Source: G026625185 sp963727835 (GTDB lineage Bacteria > Desulfobacterota > WTBG01 > JAGOGO01). Taken from it: a DNA stretch of 64,000 bases. Location: positions 1 through 64,000 of the forward strand of contig CAVSIB010000039.1 of the NCBI GenBank assembly GCA_963727835.1, in the 5' to 3' direction. Positions 36,208 to 46,543 of this stretch are shown here, one piece after another (position 1 is the first letter of the stretch; every line of letters starts with the position of its first letter). A model generated the notes under the pieces. The model was not told the origin of the DNA and ran no database searches. It saw only the letters and a program-made list of their open reading frames with translations. A program made the translations under genes and the position numbers.

Positions 36208-39027
36208 TTAGAATCCCGCGCCCGCGGAGAATCCAAAATTACTTCCACTCTCACCATTCTTCGGGCTTAGGTTGAGTCCCCAGTCTACCCGAAGAGGTCC
36301 AAACGGAGAGTTCCACCTGATCCCAATCCCCACGTCCTCACGGAGGTCAAAGTCCCTACCGGTCTTAGCCCACGTTCCTCCCCAGGCATCACCCAAATCG
36401 GAAAACACCACCCCTCTTATTTTTGCTTGCGGGATGAGCGGAAAGAGATATTCAAACTGGCAAAACGCCATCTTGTCCCCTCCAACGCATGCTGATCCAT
36501 CTAGGTAAACGGGTAACGGCATGGTAGTGGTTCCGTTATTGTAGCTCTGATACACTCCGGGCAGCCAACCCTTTTGCCCTTGAGGGCCAACCTCGTGGTC
36601 TTTCATGCCCCGGAGGGAGTCCAGGCCGCCCAGGAAAAACCGCTGAAACACCGGCACTTCATCTCCTCCGTAAGCCAGGACATACCCTGCTGACCCATGC
36701 ACCGAAAAAGCCGTCCCCCACTTAAAGGGAAAGTACCAGCGTGAATCTGCAATGCCTTTGGTAAATTTCTCGCCCGTTAAACCAGCAATTGAAAGGGAGA
36801 TGGAATTCGATGAGCCGTGCATGGGATAAAATCGGTCATCAATGGTATTCTCGGATAAAATCGCGGTTAGGGCGCTGATATCGACCGCACCTGCTTGCTT
36901 GGCATCGTAAATGTCGCGATCGACTTTGTATACCCACCAGCCATCCGCGGGAACCCATGGCGGAGTAGTCGGATAACCCGGAGGAGGAGGAAGGGTAGTA
37001 TCAACATAAGAGTCAATATCTTTAATCTTCGACTGTGAATAACCATATTGAAAGGCAAGGTTAACGTTTTCATTATCTTTGAACGGGAGAAAGCCAAGGC
37101 TTAAGGTGAGGCCGGTGTTCTGAGCGGTAAAATACTCATAATACTGATCCATCATGAAGATGTCAAACCCGACAGAAATTTCCTTGTCAAAAAGATAGGG
37201 CTGGGTGAGGGCGAGTCGATAGGCGGGGTAATGTCCCACTTGCGCCATCGCTGTGGCCTGCAAGCCCAGTCCCAGAAAATTGCGCTGAGAGATTTGAAAC
37301 ATACCCATGATACTCTCTGTTGAACTATACCCCGCGCCAGCGCTGATCATACCGGTGGATTTTTCTTTTACATTGACATCCACATTCATTTTGTTCGGTT
37401 CACTTCCTTTTTGAGTATTTATCTTTACCTCGTCAAAGTATCCCAGATTGTTTAACCGTTCTTTGCTTTTTTTGAGCTTTTTGTTGTTATAAAGGTCTGC
37501 TTCCTTTATCCGGAGTTCCCTCCGGATTACTTTATCCCGGGTTTTTGTGTTTCCCGTTATTTTTATTTTTTCAAAATAAATTTCCTTCCCTTTGGAGATA
37601 TCATAGGTCAGGTCAACGGTTTTATTGTCAGCGTTTATTTTCGTCAGAGGCGTGATGTCCACAAAAGCATACCCAAACTCTCCATATGCGTCAGTGATGG
37701 CCGAGATGTCCTTTTGGACTTTTTGGCGACTAAAGACCTCACCTTTGATGGCCGTTATCTGCTTCTGAAGGGGCGGTTTCGTTTCGACGACCTCACCCCC
37801 GATTTTAACGTCGCTTAAGCGGTATTGTTCACCTTCTTCAATGGGGATCGTGATGTAGAACCATTTTTCATCATGGGTTACTTCTGGTTCTCCCACCTTA
37901 ACATCCAGGTATCCGAAGTCATAGTAATAGGCAACGATTCGATCGTGGTCGACCTTAAGCGCATCTTCTTTAAATACTCCGGTGTTAAAAATAAAAGAAA
38001 GAAGGTTTTTTTCTCGGGTTTCCATCACGCTTTTAATGTCATCAGCCTTCAGTTTTTTGTTTCCCGTAATTTTAACTTTTTTAATTTTCATTGTATGGTG
38101 TTCCACAATTTGAAACACCAGCGCAGTTTGTTCGGGGCCCACTTCCTCGGTTTTGTATTCCACTAAAGTATTATTGTAACTTTTTCCCTCATAGAATTTT
38201 TTTATCTTTAAGGCATTCGCCTTTGCTTTGTTGTAATCCAGGACCGTATGCGGCTTGATATCAATTTCTTTTTCGATGTCCGATGCGCTTATATCTTTAT
38301 TTCCGGTGATTTTTATTTTGGCAATTTCCGGGTTTTCCTTTACGACAAAAATAATTTTTTTGCCCGAAGGCTCATCAGTGCTGTCAATTTTAATGTCGTT
38401 AAAGAAACCCATGTTGTAAATAGCGCGGATATCCGCCTGAATCTTTTCGGGAGAATAGACATCACCCACTTTGGTTTTAACCTGGTCGAGGATAGCAGCA
38501 TCTTCAAGCATCCGGTTTCCCTTGACAGCGATATCCACAACAATGACTTTGCCCAAAATCTTATTGCTTACCCGCTTTGCTAAAACTCCGACCCCATCAA
38601 TAACTCTTTTTAAAGAATTTTCTTGGTATGACTCTGAGAAGGTTGGTTTATTGCCTGAGATGCCAACGAGCGTGGCATCTAAGGTTATAGAATCATTTAT
38701 TTTAATGATCGTGCCGAAGATAACCCAATCTGCCCCGGTTTCCATTCCCACCGTTCGCGCGTTTTTCTCATCCAGGGTGTTGATTTTTAACTTTTTTAAA
38801 GCCCCCAAAACAACTGACTCATCGATCGTTTTTATGCCTTCCTCTGCATCGAGTCGTGAGGCAAGCAGGTGGGGAAAGGCCTGGGTAACATAGCCTAAGG
38901 GTTCCTGACTCTGAACTTGGAAAGGAGCAACTAAAACAGTCACAACCCTTTCTTCCGAAGCCCAGAGCGAAACGTGTGCGCCGGTTACAAGGAAAATGAC
39001 GGCTATGAAGATGACTATTTTTTTCAT
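36208..39027 (-). CDS. bamA: BamA outer-membrane assembly factor with an extra N-terminal domain
   Basis: 939 residues, longer than the roughly 800 of E. coli BamA. After a signal peptide (IVIFIAVIFLVTGAHVSLWA) comes an extra domain, about residues 24-170, with VVTVLVAPFQVQSQEPLGYV, TGADWVIFGTIIKINDSITL and GVGVLAKRVSNKIL. This resembles TolB-N/CsgG-like lipoprotein domains. Five POTRA domains follow (for example VVDIAVKGNRMLEDAAIL, IAKIKITGNKDISASDI, YFEKIKITGNTKTRDKVI). The 16-strand barrel comes last, with RFFLGGLDSLRGMKDHEVGP as the VRGF/Y-type loop and a Phe C-terminus (GFSAGAGF). It folds outer-membrane proteins. The barrel end is intact. Confidence 0.94.
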   Translation of the reverse strand: MKKIVIFIAVIFLVTGAHVSLWASEERVVTVLVAPFQVQSQEPLGYVTQAFPHLLASRLDAEEGIKTIDESVVLGALKKLKINTLDEKNARTVGMETGADWVIFGTIIKINDSITLDATLVGISGNKPTFSESYQENSLKRVIDGVGVLAKRVSNKILGKVIVVDIAVKGNRMLEDAAILDQVKTKVGDVYSPEKIQADIRAIYNMGFFNDIKIDSTDEPSGKKIIFVVKENPEIAKIKITGNKDISASDIEKEIDIKPHTVLDYNKAKANALKIKKFYEGKSYNNTLVEYKTEEVGPEQTALVFQIVEHHTMKIKKVKITGNKKLKADDIKSVMETREKNLLSFIFNTGVFKEDALKVDHDRIVAYYYDFGYLDVKVGEPEVTHDEKWFYITIPIEEGEQYRLSDVKIGGEVVETKPPLQKQITAIKGEVFSRQKVQKDISAITDAYGEFGYAFVDITPLTKINADNKTVDLTYDISKGKEIYFEKIKITGNTKTRDKVIRRELRIKEADLYNNKKLKKSKERLNNLGYFDEVKINTQKGSEPNKMNVDVNVKEKSTGMISAGAGYSSTESIMGMFQISQRNFLGLGLQATAMAQVGHYPAYRLALTQPYLFDKEISVGFDIFMMDQYYEYFTAQNTGLTLSLGFLPFKDNENVNLAFQYGYSQSKIKDIDSYVDTTLPPPPGYPTTPPWVPADGWWVYKVDRDIYDAKQAGAVDISALTAILSENTIDDRFYPMHGSSNSISLSIAGLTGEKFTKGIADSRWYFPFKWGTAFSVHGSAGYVLAYGGDEVPVFQRFFLGGLDSLRGMKDHEVGPQGQKGWLPGVYQSYNNGTTTMPLPVYLDGSACVGGDKMAFCQFEYLFPLIPQAKIRGVVFSDLGDAWGGTWAKTGRDFDLREDVGIGIRWNSPFGPLRVDWGLNLSPKNGESGSNFGFSAGAGF

Positions 39028-39734
39028 GCTTCTCCTTTTACGGGGTACGCATCCCCAATTTTTATTCCATCCTTCAAAGTAATTAAGCGAGGGGTTTGGC
39101 TCGCTAAACTTTCGTTATGGGTAACTACCACCATCACGATTTTTTCTTCAACATTTAATTTAAAGAGGAGGTCAAAAATTAATTTCCCGGTTTCTGAATC
39201 GAGGTTGCCGGTTGGTTCATCAGCCAGGATAATTTCAGGTTTCAGCACCAGAGCCCGGGCAATTGCCACTCTTTGTTGTTCACCTCCGGAAAGTTCGCCT
39301 GGTTTATGGTGAATTCTTTCTTTAAGACCCATTTTAAGGAGAATGGTTTCCGCTTTTTCTTTGGCTTCGCGGTTTTTTATTCCTCGAATAAGTGCCGGCA
39401 TCATGGTATTTTCTAAAGCAGAAAATTCCGGAAGAAGATAATGTAACTGAAACACAAAGCCAATCTTTTGATTCCTGAATTGAGCTAACCCTTTATCATT
39501 CCAGGAAAAAACATCTTTTCCTCGATAAACGACCTCTCCTTGTGAAGGCCGATCGAGGGTTCCTAACACGTGGAGAAGGGTGCTTTTCCCTGCTCCCGAA
39601 GTTCCAACGATAGATAAAAACTCTTGTTCATAAATATCAAAACTTATATCCCGTAAAGCACTGACCTGCTTTTGACCATTTCCATAAGTTTTCCAAACAT
39701 TGTGGATCGCAATAAGTGGTGTTTTTGTTTCCAC
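39024..39734 (-). CDS. lolD: LolD, ATPase of the lipoprotein-releasing complex
   Basis: 236 residues. Walker A is IVGTSGAGKSTLLHVLGTLD, signature LSGGEQQRVAIARAL, Walker B ILADEPTGNLDSETG and H-loop VVVTHNESLA. It drives LolCDE, which extracts mature lipoproteins for LolA. It lies 20 bases after the permease gene and overlaps bamA by 4 bases. Confidence 0.94.
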   Translation of the reverse strand: METKTPLIAIHNVWKTYGNGQKQVSALRDISFDIYEQEFLSIVGTSGAGKSTLLHVLGTLDRPSQGEVVYRGKDVFSWNDKGLAQFRNQKIGFVFQLHYLLPEFSALENTMMPALIRGIKNREAKEKAETILLKMGLKERIHHKPGELSGGEQQRVAIARALVLKPEIILADEPTGNLDSETGKLIFDLLFKLNVEEKIVMVVVTHNESLASQTPRLITLKDGIKIGDAYPVKGEA

Positions 39735-39754
39735 CTGATTTCCTCTTCTCGTCC

Positions 39755-41029
39755 TTATCCGTAGCGCAGGGCCTCAGCGGGATCGAGCCGGGAGGCCTGC
39801 CAGGAGGGAAAAACCGTTGCAAAAAAGCTTACGGTCAGGGTTATAACAATAATCAGCGTGATATCAGTAGAGTTAATTTGAAAAGGGATCTTATCAATAT
39901 AATAAATATCCGGAGGAAATACATTAATATGAAAACGTTTTTCAAGCAAATTGGCTACTGCCTGGATATTTTTCCCCAAAGAAAGCCCCCCGATTGTTCC
40001 CAGTAACGTCCCGAAAATCCCTATCACCAGGCCGTCAATCATAAATATTCTCATGATGCTCGAAGCCTTTGCCCCCATAGTTTTCATGATCGCAATGTCT
40101 GAGATTTTTTCCATCACCACCATAATCAATATGCTGATTATGCCAAAGGAGGCTACCAGAATTATAAGGACGAGGATAATAAACATGATAATTTTTTCTA
40201 TCCGGAGGGCGGAAAACAGATTTTTGTTCATTTCCATCCAATCGCGCACCTGGTAAGAAAACCCCAATTTTTTCTCAATAGCTTCGGCAATGGAATGGGC
40301 TTCATAAGGATTGGAAACTTTCACCTCAATTCCGCTAACTGCCTCTCCCATGTGAAAGAATTGTTGGGCGGCAGGAAGAGAGATGTAAGCCCATTTACTG
40401 TCGTATTCATACATTCCAGAATCAAAAATACCAACGATCCGGAATTTTTTCATCTTCGGCACCATCCCCATGGGGGTTTGCTCGCCCAAAGGAGAAATTA
40501 CGGTAACTTCATCGAGGTAAGAGAGGCCGAAAATTTTTGCCAATTCTTTTCCGATAAAGATTCCCGGCAGGTTGGGAGCATGAAGGGGTAAGGCGGGAAG
40601 ACCGGGATGCGTGAGATTATCGAGGTTTCCCTTGATAAGGTTTTGTTTTAATTTGGTCACCTTCGCAACTGTCTCCGGATTGATTCCTAGGAGAACAATA
40701 CCGGAAACAGCGGCCTCCGAGGAAAGCATAGCCTCAGAATAGATAAAAGGGGTCGTGGCCACAACTCCCGTGACCTTTGCAACCTGAGAGGATACGTAAG
40801 GGTGGTTCTCGATGCCCTTGTCAAACTTAAATATCCGGATATGGGCATTCGTGCCGAGGATTTTTCCTTTCAGGTCGTTTTCAAATCCGCTCATGACTCC
40901 CAAAACAGTGATAAGGGTCATTACTCCAATGGCAACGCTGATAATAGAAATAATGGTAATAATAGAAAAAAATGCTTGTTTCCGTTTTGCCATCAGATAG
41001 CGCAGGCTAACGAATAATTCAAACTTCAT
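39755..41029 (-). CDS. lolE: LolC/LolE-type lipoprotein-releasing permease
   Basis: 424 residues with four membrane helices: the first at about 20-50 (IITIISIISVAIGVMTLITV), then three after residue 270. A large periplasmic MacB-type domain lies between. Only one permease gene is present, so the transporter probably has two identical LolE/LolC-like (LolF-type) subunits. The name lolE is by convention. It starts 2 bases after the lysS stop. Confidence 0.9.
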   Translation of the reverse strand: MKFELFVSLRYLMAKRKQAFFSIITIISIISVAIGVMTLITVLGVMSGFENDLKGKILGTNAHIRIFKFDKGIENHPYVSSQVAKVTGVVATTPFIYSEAMLSSEAAVSGIVLLGINPETVAKVTKLKQNLIKGNLDNLTHPGLPALPLHAPNLPGIFIGKELAKIFGLSYLDEVTVISPLGEQTPMGMVPKMKKFRIVGIFDSGMYEYDSKWAYISLPAAQQFFHMGEAVSGIEVKVSNPYEAHSIAEAIEKKLGFSYQVRDWMEMNKNLFSALRIEKIIMFIILVLIILVASFGIISILIMVVMEKISDIAIMKTMGAKASSIMRIFMIDGLVIGIFGTLLGTIGGLSLGKNIQAVANLLEKRFHINVFPPDIYYIDKIPFQINSTDITLIIVITLTVSFFATVFPSWQASRLDPAEALRYG

Positions 41030-41031
41030 TT

Positions 41032-42510
41032 TTAACCCTTTAGCTCCGGTCGTAAAAGGGGAAATAAAATGACATCCCGGATTGAAGGGGAATCGGTTAA
41101 AAGCATCACCAGACGATCAATCCCGATACCCTCACCAGCGGTTGGCGGCATTCCGTATTCAAGGGCGAGAATATAATCTTCATCAATCTCGGGAGGAATA
41201 TCCGCATCTTTTTCTCGTTCTTCCAGTTGCTTTAAGAAACGTTCCTTTTGATCATTCGGGTCATTGAGCTCAGAGAAGGCGTTTGCAATTTCTCGGCCGG
41301 CAATGAAAAGTTCGAAACGTTCAACCTCAGAAGGATCCTCATCCCGCCGCCGGGAAAGAGGCGAGACCTCTACCGGATAATTAATGACAAACGTTGGTTG
41401 GATCAGCTGAGGCTCAATGATGGCCTCAAACAGGTCGGTATGGAGTTTCCCGATCTTTTCCTTGTCAGTTATTGGAATAGAGTGAGTTTCCAGATAGTTC
41501 CGCATTTTTAACGGATCCTGCAAAAATTCTGAATTAAATCCGCCCACTTCGGCAAGCGACTCCCTTAAGCTCATCCGTTTCCAGGGAGGAGTAAAGTCTA
41601 GTGTTTCCCCTTGGTAGGATAACCTGAGGCTTCCGAGTAATGACTTCACCACTTCAGCCAGCATCTGTTCAGTTAAGTCCATGAGATCTTTATAGGTGGC
41701 ATAAGCTTGATAAAATTCGAGCATGGTAAATTCCGGGTTGTGCTGGGTGGAAATACCTTCGTTGCGAAAACTTCGGTTGATTTCAAATACTCTTTCCATT
41801 CCACCGATTACCAGTCGCTTGAGGTATAATTCCGGAGCAATTCTCAGATAGAGGTCTATTCCCAGAGCATGGTGATGGGTTTTAAATGGTCTTGCGGTTG
41901 CCCCTCCGGCAATAGGATGCATCATCGGGGTCTCTACTTCAAAGAAACCACGAGCAAGAAGGAAATTCCGGAGAGCTTGAATAGTTGCGCTTCTCAGTTC
42001 AAATACCCGTCTGCTTTCGGGGTTCATGATTAAGTCAAGGTATCTTTGTCGGTAACGGGTCTCAACATCAGTAAGGCCATGCCATTTTTCCGGTAGCGGC
42101 TGAAGAGATTTAGAAAGGAGAAAGATTTCTTCCGCCAGAATGGTGAGTTCGTTGGTCTTGGTGCGAAATGGCTTTCCTTTGACACCAACAAAATCACCAA
42201 TATCCAACCCCCTAAAAAAATTAAAAAAATTATTAGTTGATTCTTTTTGAATAAAGGCCTGAAGCCGTCCAGTCCGATCTTGGAAGTGAAAAAAAGCAGC
42301 TTTTCCAAAATTCCGGACTGCCATGAGCCGGCCAGCAAGAAAATAAGGCCCTTTTTCCTGTTCTAAGGCTTGTGCATCAACTTCTCCAAACATTTTCCGC
42401 AATTGGGAAACAGTAGTATCAACCCGGAACGCATTGGGATAGAGGTCTATTCCCTCTTTTTTCAATTCTTCGGATTTTTTGATTCTTTGCTGAAAAAGGA
42501 TGTTACTCAT
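41032..42510 (-). CDS. lysS: Lysyl-tRNA synthetase, class II
   Basis: 492 residues. OB-fold anticodon domain (GRLMAVRNFGKAAFFHFQDR), then the class II core: motif 1 around FEVETPMMHPIAGGATARPF, motif 2 RVFEINRSFRNEGISTQHNP with EFTMLEFYQAY, and motif 3 GIGIDRLVMLLTDSPSIRDV. It opens the envelope operon, an arrangement known from Deltaproteobacteria. Confidence 0.97.
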   Translation of the reverse strand: MSNILFQQRIKKSEELKKEGIDLYPNAFRVDTTVSQLRKMFGEVDAQALEQEKGPYFLAGRLMAVRNFGKAAFFHFQDRTGRLQAFIQKESTNNFFNFFRGLDIGDFVGVKGKPFRTKTNELTILAEEIFLLSKSLQPLPEKWHGLTDVETRYRQRYLDLIMNPESRRVFELRSATIQALRNFLLARGFFEVETPMMHPIAGGATARPFKTHHHALGIDLYLRIAPELYLKRLVIGGMERVFEINRSFRNEGISTQHNPEFTMLEFYQAYATYKDLMDLTEQMLAEVVKSLLGSLRLSYQGETLDFTPPWKRMSLRESLAEVGGFNSEFLQDPLKMRNYLETHSIPITDKEKIGKLHTDLFEAIIEPQLIQPTFVINYPVEVSPLSRRRDEDPSEVERFELFIAGREIANAFSELNDPNDQKERFLKQLEEREKDADIPPEIDEDYILALEYGMPPTAGEGIGIDRLVMLLTDSPSIRDVILFPLLRPELKG

Positions 42511-42842
42511 TGAAGTAAGCTAACTTTCTAAAAAAATCGGGAAATCTTTTTAAAGTTAAAACAATTACTCATATTCTAATCATCGTAGAGAGTCAAGAAA
42601 AAGTTCTTTTGAACCAATTGCGAAGCACATGGCAAAGGAAATGCCTTAAGCATTACAGGTATTACAGGAGGTTAGCGGGAAGGGTTTCCTGAAAAGGGTT
42701 GTGGGGATTTGTGCTCTCGAAAAAAGACCACATTTTTCTCGGCTCGAGAAAAATTTACGTCCCCAAAAAAATCGATCCGACTTTAAAAAATCCTGTTATT
42801 TTTGCAAACCTATGCAAGCGGCAAAACCAAAGCATTAAAGGT
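42511..42842. other. Intergenic region between pilC and lysS, one strong hairpin
   Basis: Both neighbours are on the minus strand. It should hold the lysS promoter and the end of the pilT-pilC transcript. A perfect 10-bp stem (ATTTTTCTCG at 42732-42741 with CGAGAAAAAT at 42745-42754, loop GCT) lies about 90 bases after pilC and may be its terminator, though the T tract is weak. No gene seen. Confidence 0.5.
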
Positions 42843-44057
42843 TTACTCGATTGCGCTTGCCAACGTAAAGATAGGCAGATACATTGCGATAACCAGGGTT
42901 CCGATCGTACCCCCTAAAAACAATATCATAATAGGTTCAATCAGACTGGTTAAGGCGTCCACCGCCGTATCGACCTCCTCATCATAAAAGTCAGCGATTT
43001 TGCCGAGCATGGCATCTAAGGCTCCGGTTGATTCCCCAACCGCAATCATCTGGACCACCATAGGAGGGAAAACGCCGGTTGTGGCTAAAGGTTCAGCAAA
43101 ATTTTTCCCCTCCGAAATGCTTTTTCGGGTGGCCTCAATGGCATTTTGCACCACCTTGTTGCCAGCAGTGCGGCTCACGATATCCAGGCCGTCCAAGATA
43201 GGGACACCACTGCTGATCATCGTGCCCAATGTTCTGGTAAACCGGGCGATGGCTACTTTCCGGACAAGGTCGCCAATGATCGGGGATTTTAGGGTAAGAC
43301 CATCGACAAGCAGCTTGCCCTTTGGAGTTTTGTAAAACTTGACAAAAAGGAATGAGAACAATGCAAGCGCACAGATTATAGGAATTATCGCCTTGGTAAA
43401 CCAATTGCTCACATTAATAACCATCTGGGTAAAGGCGGGGAGTTGTTTGCCAAATTCAGAGAACATTTTTGCAAAAATAGGGATAACAAAAATAAGGAGT
43501 ACGGCAACAACGCCCACAGCTACCGTCAAAACAATGGCGGGGTAAAGCATGGCGCCTTTTACTTTTCTTTTAAGGGCCGCGATTTTTTCCATGTGAATAG
43601 CGAGCCGCTGCAGAATGGTGTCGAGAATACCGCTTACTTCTCCGGCCGCGACCAAATTAACATAAAGGTCATCAAAAACCCTGGGGTGTTTTCTAAGGGC
43701 ATCAGCTAGCGTGGAACCCCCTTCGACAGCCTCTTTAATATCCGTGAGGACACGCTTGAAGGATTTATTGACCTGCTGAGCGGCTAAAATTTCCAGACCC
43801 TGAACAAGAGGAAGTCCCGCATCAATCATGGTACAAAATTGACGGGTAAAAATAACCACGTCTTTATTTTTGATTTTTTGCTGCCGGGCGCCTCCTAATG
43901 GGTCAGTGAAAAAGCTTTTTTGTTTTGTACTGACTTTGGTAGGCGTTATCCGGATTTCTCGCAAGAAGACACGGACTGCGGCTTCATTCGGAGCTTCATA
44001 TTCTCCTTTTTTCACACCTCCAGTTCGGTCTCTACCCTCCCAAAGAAATACTGGCAT
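42843..44057 (-). CDS. pilC: PilC, type IV pilus inner-membrane platform protein
   Basis: 404 residues. GspF/PilC family with two T2SS-F domains (FTRQFCTMIDAGLPLVQGLE and RFTRTLGTMISSGVPILDGL) and three membrane helices (AIVLTVAVGVVAVLLIFVIP, IICALALFSFLFV, and a last one near MILFLGGTIGTLVIAMYLPI). It couples the cytoplasmic motors to pilus growth. It lies 87 bases after pilT. Confidence 0.95.
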   Translation of the reverse strand: MPVFLWEGRDRTGGVKKGEYEAPNEAAVRVFLREIRITPTKVSTKQKSFFTDPLGGARQQKIKNKDVVIFTRQFCTMIDAGLPLVQGLEILAAQQVNKSFKRVLTDIKEAVEGGSTLADALRKHPRVFDDLYVNLVAAGEVSGILDTILQRLAIHMEKIAALKRKVKGAMLYPAIVLTVAVGVVAVLLIFVIPIFAKMFSEFGKQLPAFTQMVINVSNWFTKAIIPIICALALFSFLFVKFYKTPKGKLLVDGLTLKSPIIGDLVRKVAIARFTRTLGTMISSGVPILDGLDIVSRTAGNKVVQNAIEATRKSISEGKNFAEPLATTGVFPPMVVQMIAVGESTGALDAMLGKIADFYDEEVDTAVDALTSLIEPIMILFLGGTIGTLVIAMYLPIFTLASAIE

Positions 44058-44144
44058 AAGTTCTCCTCTTTTTAGAAACTTTTACCTTTTCACCTTCCAG
44101 AAAAATTGAGTCGCGTAACACTGACGGGTTAATTTTTTTCTGCC

Positions 44145-45254
44145 TTACCGGCTTGGCTTCCGAGGGGCCATCCCCGCAGAAAGGCCAACCTGCCCTTGGC
44201 TAATTACCTGCCGGAGTTCATCAGGATCAGAACTTCGGCCGAGAGCATCCTCAAAAGAAATAAGTTTTCGCAAAAAAAGGGAAGCCAAGGACTGATTCAT
44301 GGTCTGCATGCCGAACTTCGTCTGCCCGACCTGCATCTGAGAGTAGATTTGATGGATTTTATCCTCACGAATGAGGTTGCGAATTGCCGGGTTGGGAATC
44401 ATAACCTCGAGGCCTAATACCCGGCCTGTCCCGTTTGATTTTGGGATGAGGGTCTGGCATAACACCCCTTCCAGCACAAAAGAAAGTTGGGCGCGCACCT
44501 GGGGTTGTTGGTAGGAGGGGAATACGTCTATCACCCGGTTAATAGTCTGGACACAAGAATTGGTGTGAAGCGTGGCGAAAGCGAGATGACCTGTTTCCGC
44601 AATGATGAGGGCCGCTTCAATGGTTTCCAGGTCCCGCATTTCACCAATCAGAACCACATCCGGATCCTGGCGAAGGATATATTTTAAGGCATTCTTGAAA
44701 CTTTTGGTGTCTGCCCCGACTTCTCGCTGATTTATCAGGCATCCTTTATGCTTATGAAGGTATTCGATGGGGTCTTCAACGGTGATGATATGTTCGTGCC
44801 TTTCCCCATTAATTTTGTCGATCATTGAGGCTAAGGTAGTCGACTTTCCGCTCCCGGTTGGCCCGGTAACCAAAACAAGGCCCCGGGGTTTCCGCACCAG
44901 TTCATCCACAATCGAGGGGAGGCCAAGCTCTGAAAAGCTCAATATTTTATAAGGAATGAGACGAAATGCAGCTGCCGCCGCTCCGCGCTGCAGAAAAATA
45001 TTTGCCCGAAATCGGCTTAACCCCTTTACTCCAAACGAGAGATCAAGCTCGTGTTCCTCTTCAAACCTATGTTTTTGGGATTCAGTAAGAATACTGAAGC
45101 AAAGCTGTTTGGTGTCATTGGGGCTAAGGGGGGCAGCATCCATGGGCACCAGGGCCCCGTTGACCCTGAGCTGAGGCGGGGTTCCGATAGTGATGTGCAG
45201 ATCTGAAGCTCCTCTTTTTACCATTTCTTTCAACAGATCATGTAAATTGGCCAT
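44145..45254 (-). CDS. pilT: PilT, type IV pilus retraction ATPase
   Basis: 369 residues. Walker A is LVTGPTGSGKSTTLASMIDK, the Asp box HIITVEDPIEYLHKHKGCLI, Walker B LRQDPDVVLIGEMRDLETIE, the His box GHLAFATLHTN, and the diagnostic PilT motif AIRNLIRE. It disassembles pili for twitching motility and DNA uptake. pilB is not in the window. About 260 bases without genes separate it from the divergent rlmN. Confidence 0.96.
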   Translation of the reverse strand: MANLHDLLKEMVKRGASDLHITIGTPPQLRVNGALVPMDAAPLSPNDTKQLCFSILTESQKHRFEEEHELDLSFGVKGLSRFRANIFLQRGAAAAAFRLIPYKILSFSELGLPSIVDELVRKPRGLVLVTGPTGSGKSTTLASMIDKINGERHEHIITVEDPIEYLHKHKGCLINQREVGADTKSFKNALKYILRQDPDVVLIGEMRDLETIEAALIIAETGHLAFATLHTNSCVQTINRVIDVFPSYQQPQVRAQLSFVLEGVLCQTLIPKSNGTGRVLGLEVMIPNPAIRNLIREDKIHQIYSQMQVGQTKFGMQTMNQSLASLFLRKLISFEDALGRSSDPDELRQVISQGQVGLSAGMAPRKPSR

Positions 45255-45514
45255 GGCTATATCCCTGTGATTTGGTTGATTTAATCCATCGTTGTCCCCG
45301 ATTAAACCAACGATTTTTTCAAAAGGTTAAATAGAGAAAAAGAAAGGCACGTTATCTTAAATAACATAAAGCATTTTATTAACTCAGGTGCTTATTGTCA
45401 AGTAAAAACGCTCGCGTAGAAGGTAACGGGACGCCTTTACAAAGTAATGGTTTTAATTACTGCGGCTTTCCGCTAAAATAACAAACTTTATAATAAAGAA
45501 AACTGACAATAAGA

Positions 45515-46543
45515 ATGAAAAAAATTGATCTCAAAAGCTTAAGCCCCGCAGATTTCGAAGGCTTTGTTTTAAAACTCGGGTGGGAGCCCTATCGAGCTGG
45601 TCAGATAATGTCGTGGCTTTATCAGAAGGGGGTGGCGGAAATTGATTCTATGACCAACCTTTCTTTTTCCTTGCGCGAGGAATTAAAAAAGGTTGCTTCT
45701 CTATCCTCTTTAAGGTTCAGCCAGGTTTTGGTGAGCGAGGATGGGACTAAAAAATATCTTTTCCCCTTGGAAGACGGTGGGGTGATCGAGAGTGTGGTGA
45801 TACCGGAAAAGGGACATTTTACCCTTTGTATTTCCACGCAGCTCGGGTGCGCGCTCAAATGCCGATTTTGTTATACCGGCAAACGGGGGCTGCTCCGCAA
45901 CCTCACCACGGCTGAGATTGTAGGCCAGGTGGGCGCGGTTTTGACGCATTTGGGAGGCAAGGGTAATATTAAAAATATTGTTCTCATGGGAATGGGCGAG
46001 CCTTTGAATAATTACGCAAATACCGTGAGGGCCCTGGAAATAATTTTTCACCCCCAGGGGTTGGATTTTTCCCATCGCCGGGTTACCCTCTCGAGCGCGG
46101 GCTTGATCCCGGAATTAAAGCGCCTCGGAAAAGAAAGTCCGGTTAATCTGGCAATATCGCTGAACGCCGCGGATCAGGAGACCCGGAATTTGCTCATGCC
46201 TATAAACCGAAGGCATCCTCTTAAAGAGCTTCTCGCTGTTTTAAGGGACTACCCCTTGCCCCATCGGAAAAGGATCACCTTTGAATATATCCTTATTGCC
46301 GGGGTGAACGATGCGTTACGCGATGCGGAAAAACTGGTTGACCTTTTACGCCCCTTGCGGTGTAAAATAAACCTGATTCCGTTTAATGAGCATCCGGGAG
46401 TTGCTTTTAAAAGGCCGGCGCAAGAGACGATCGCTGCCTTTCGGGATTTCCTAGTTTCTCACGGGTATACCACGATCGTGCGAGAAAGCCGTGGAAATGA
46501 TATTTTGGCCGCGTGCGGCCAGCTCGGAGGATCCCATGGGTGA
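45515..46543 (+). CDS. rlmN: RlmN, 23S rRNA/tRNA adenine-C2 methyltransferase
   Basis: 342 residues, radical-SAM enzyme. The [4Fe-4S] motif CALKCRFC (C-X3-C-X2-C) lies near residue 116. Family blocks: NIVLMGMGEPLNNYANTVRA, RRVTLSSAGLIPEL, NLAISLNAADQETRN and the C-terminal catalytic Cys in RGNDILAACGQL. It methylates A2503 in 23S rRNA and A37 in some tRNAs. A TATAAT-like box is at 45489-45494. The end overlaps smpB. Confidence 0.96.
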   Translation: MKKIDLKSLSPADFEGFVLKLGWEPYRAGQIMSWLYQKGVAEIDSMTNLSFSLREELKKVASLSSLRFSQVLVSEDGTKKYLFPLEDGGVIESVVIPEKGHFTLCISTQLGCALKCRFCYTGKRGLLRNLTTAEIVGQVGAVLTHLGGKGNIKNIVLMGMGEPLNNYANTVRALEIIFHPQGLDFSHRRVTLSSAGLIPELKRLGKESPVNLAISLNAADQETRNLLMPINRRHPLKELLAVLRDYPLPHRKRITFEYILIAGVNDALRDAEKLVDLLRPLRCKINLIPFNEHPGVAFKRPAQETIAAFRDFLVSHGYTTIVRESRGNDILAACGQLGGSHG

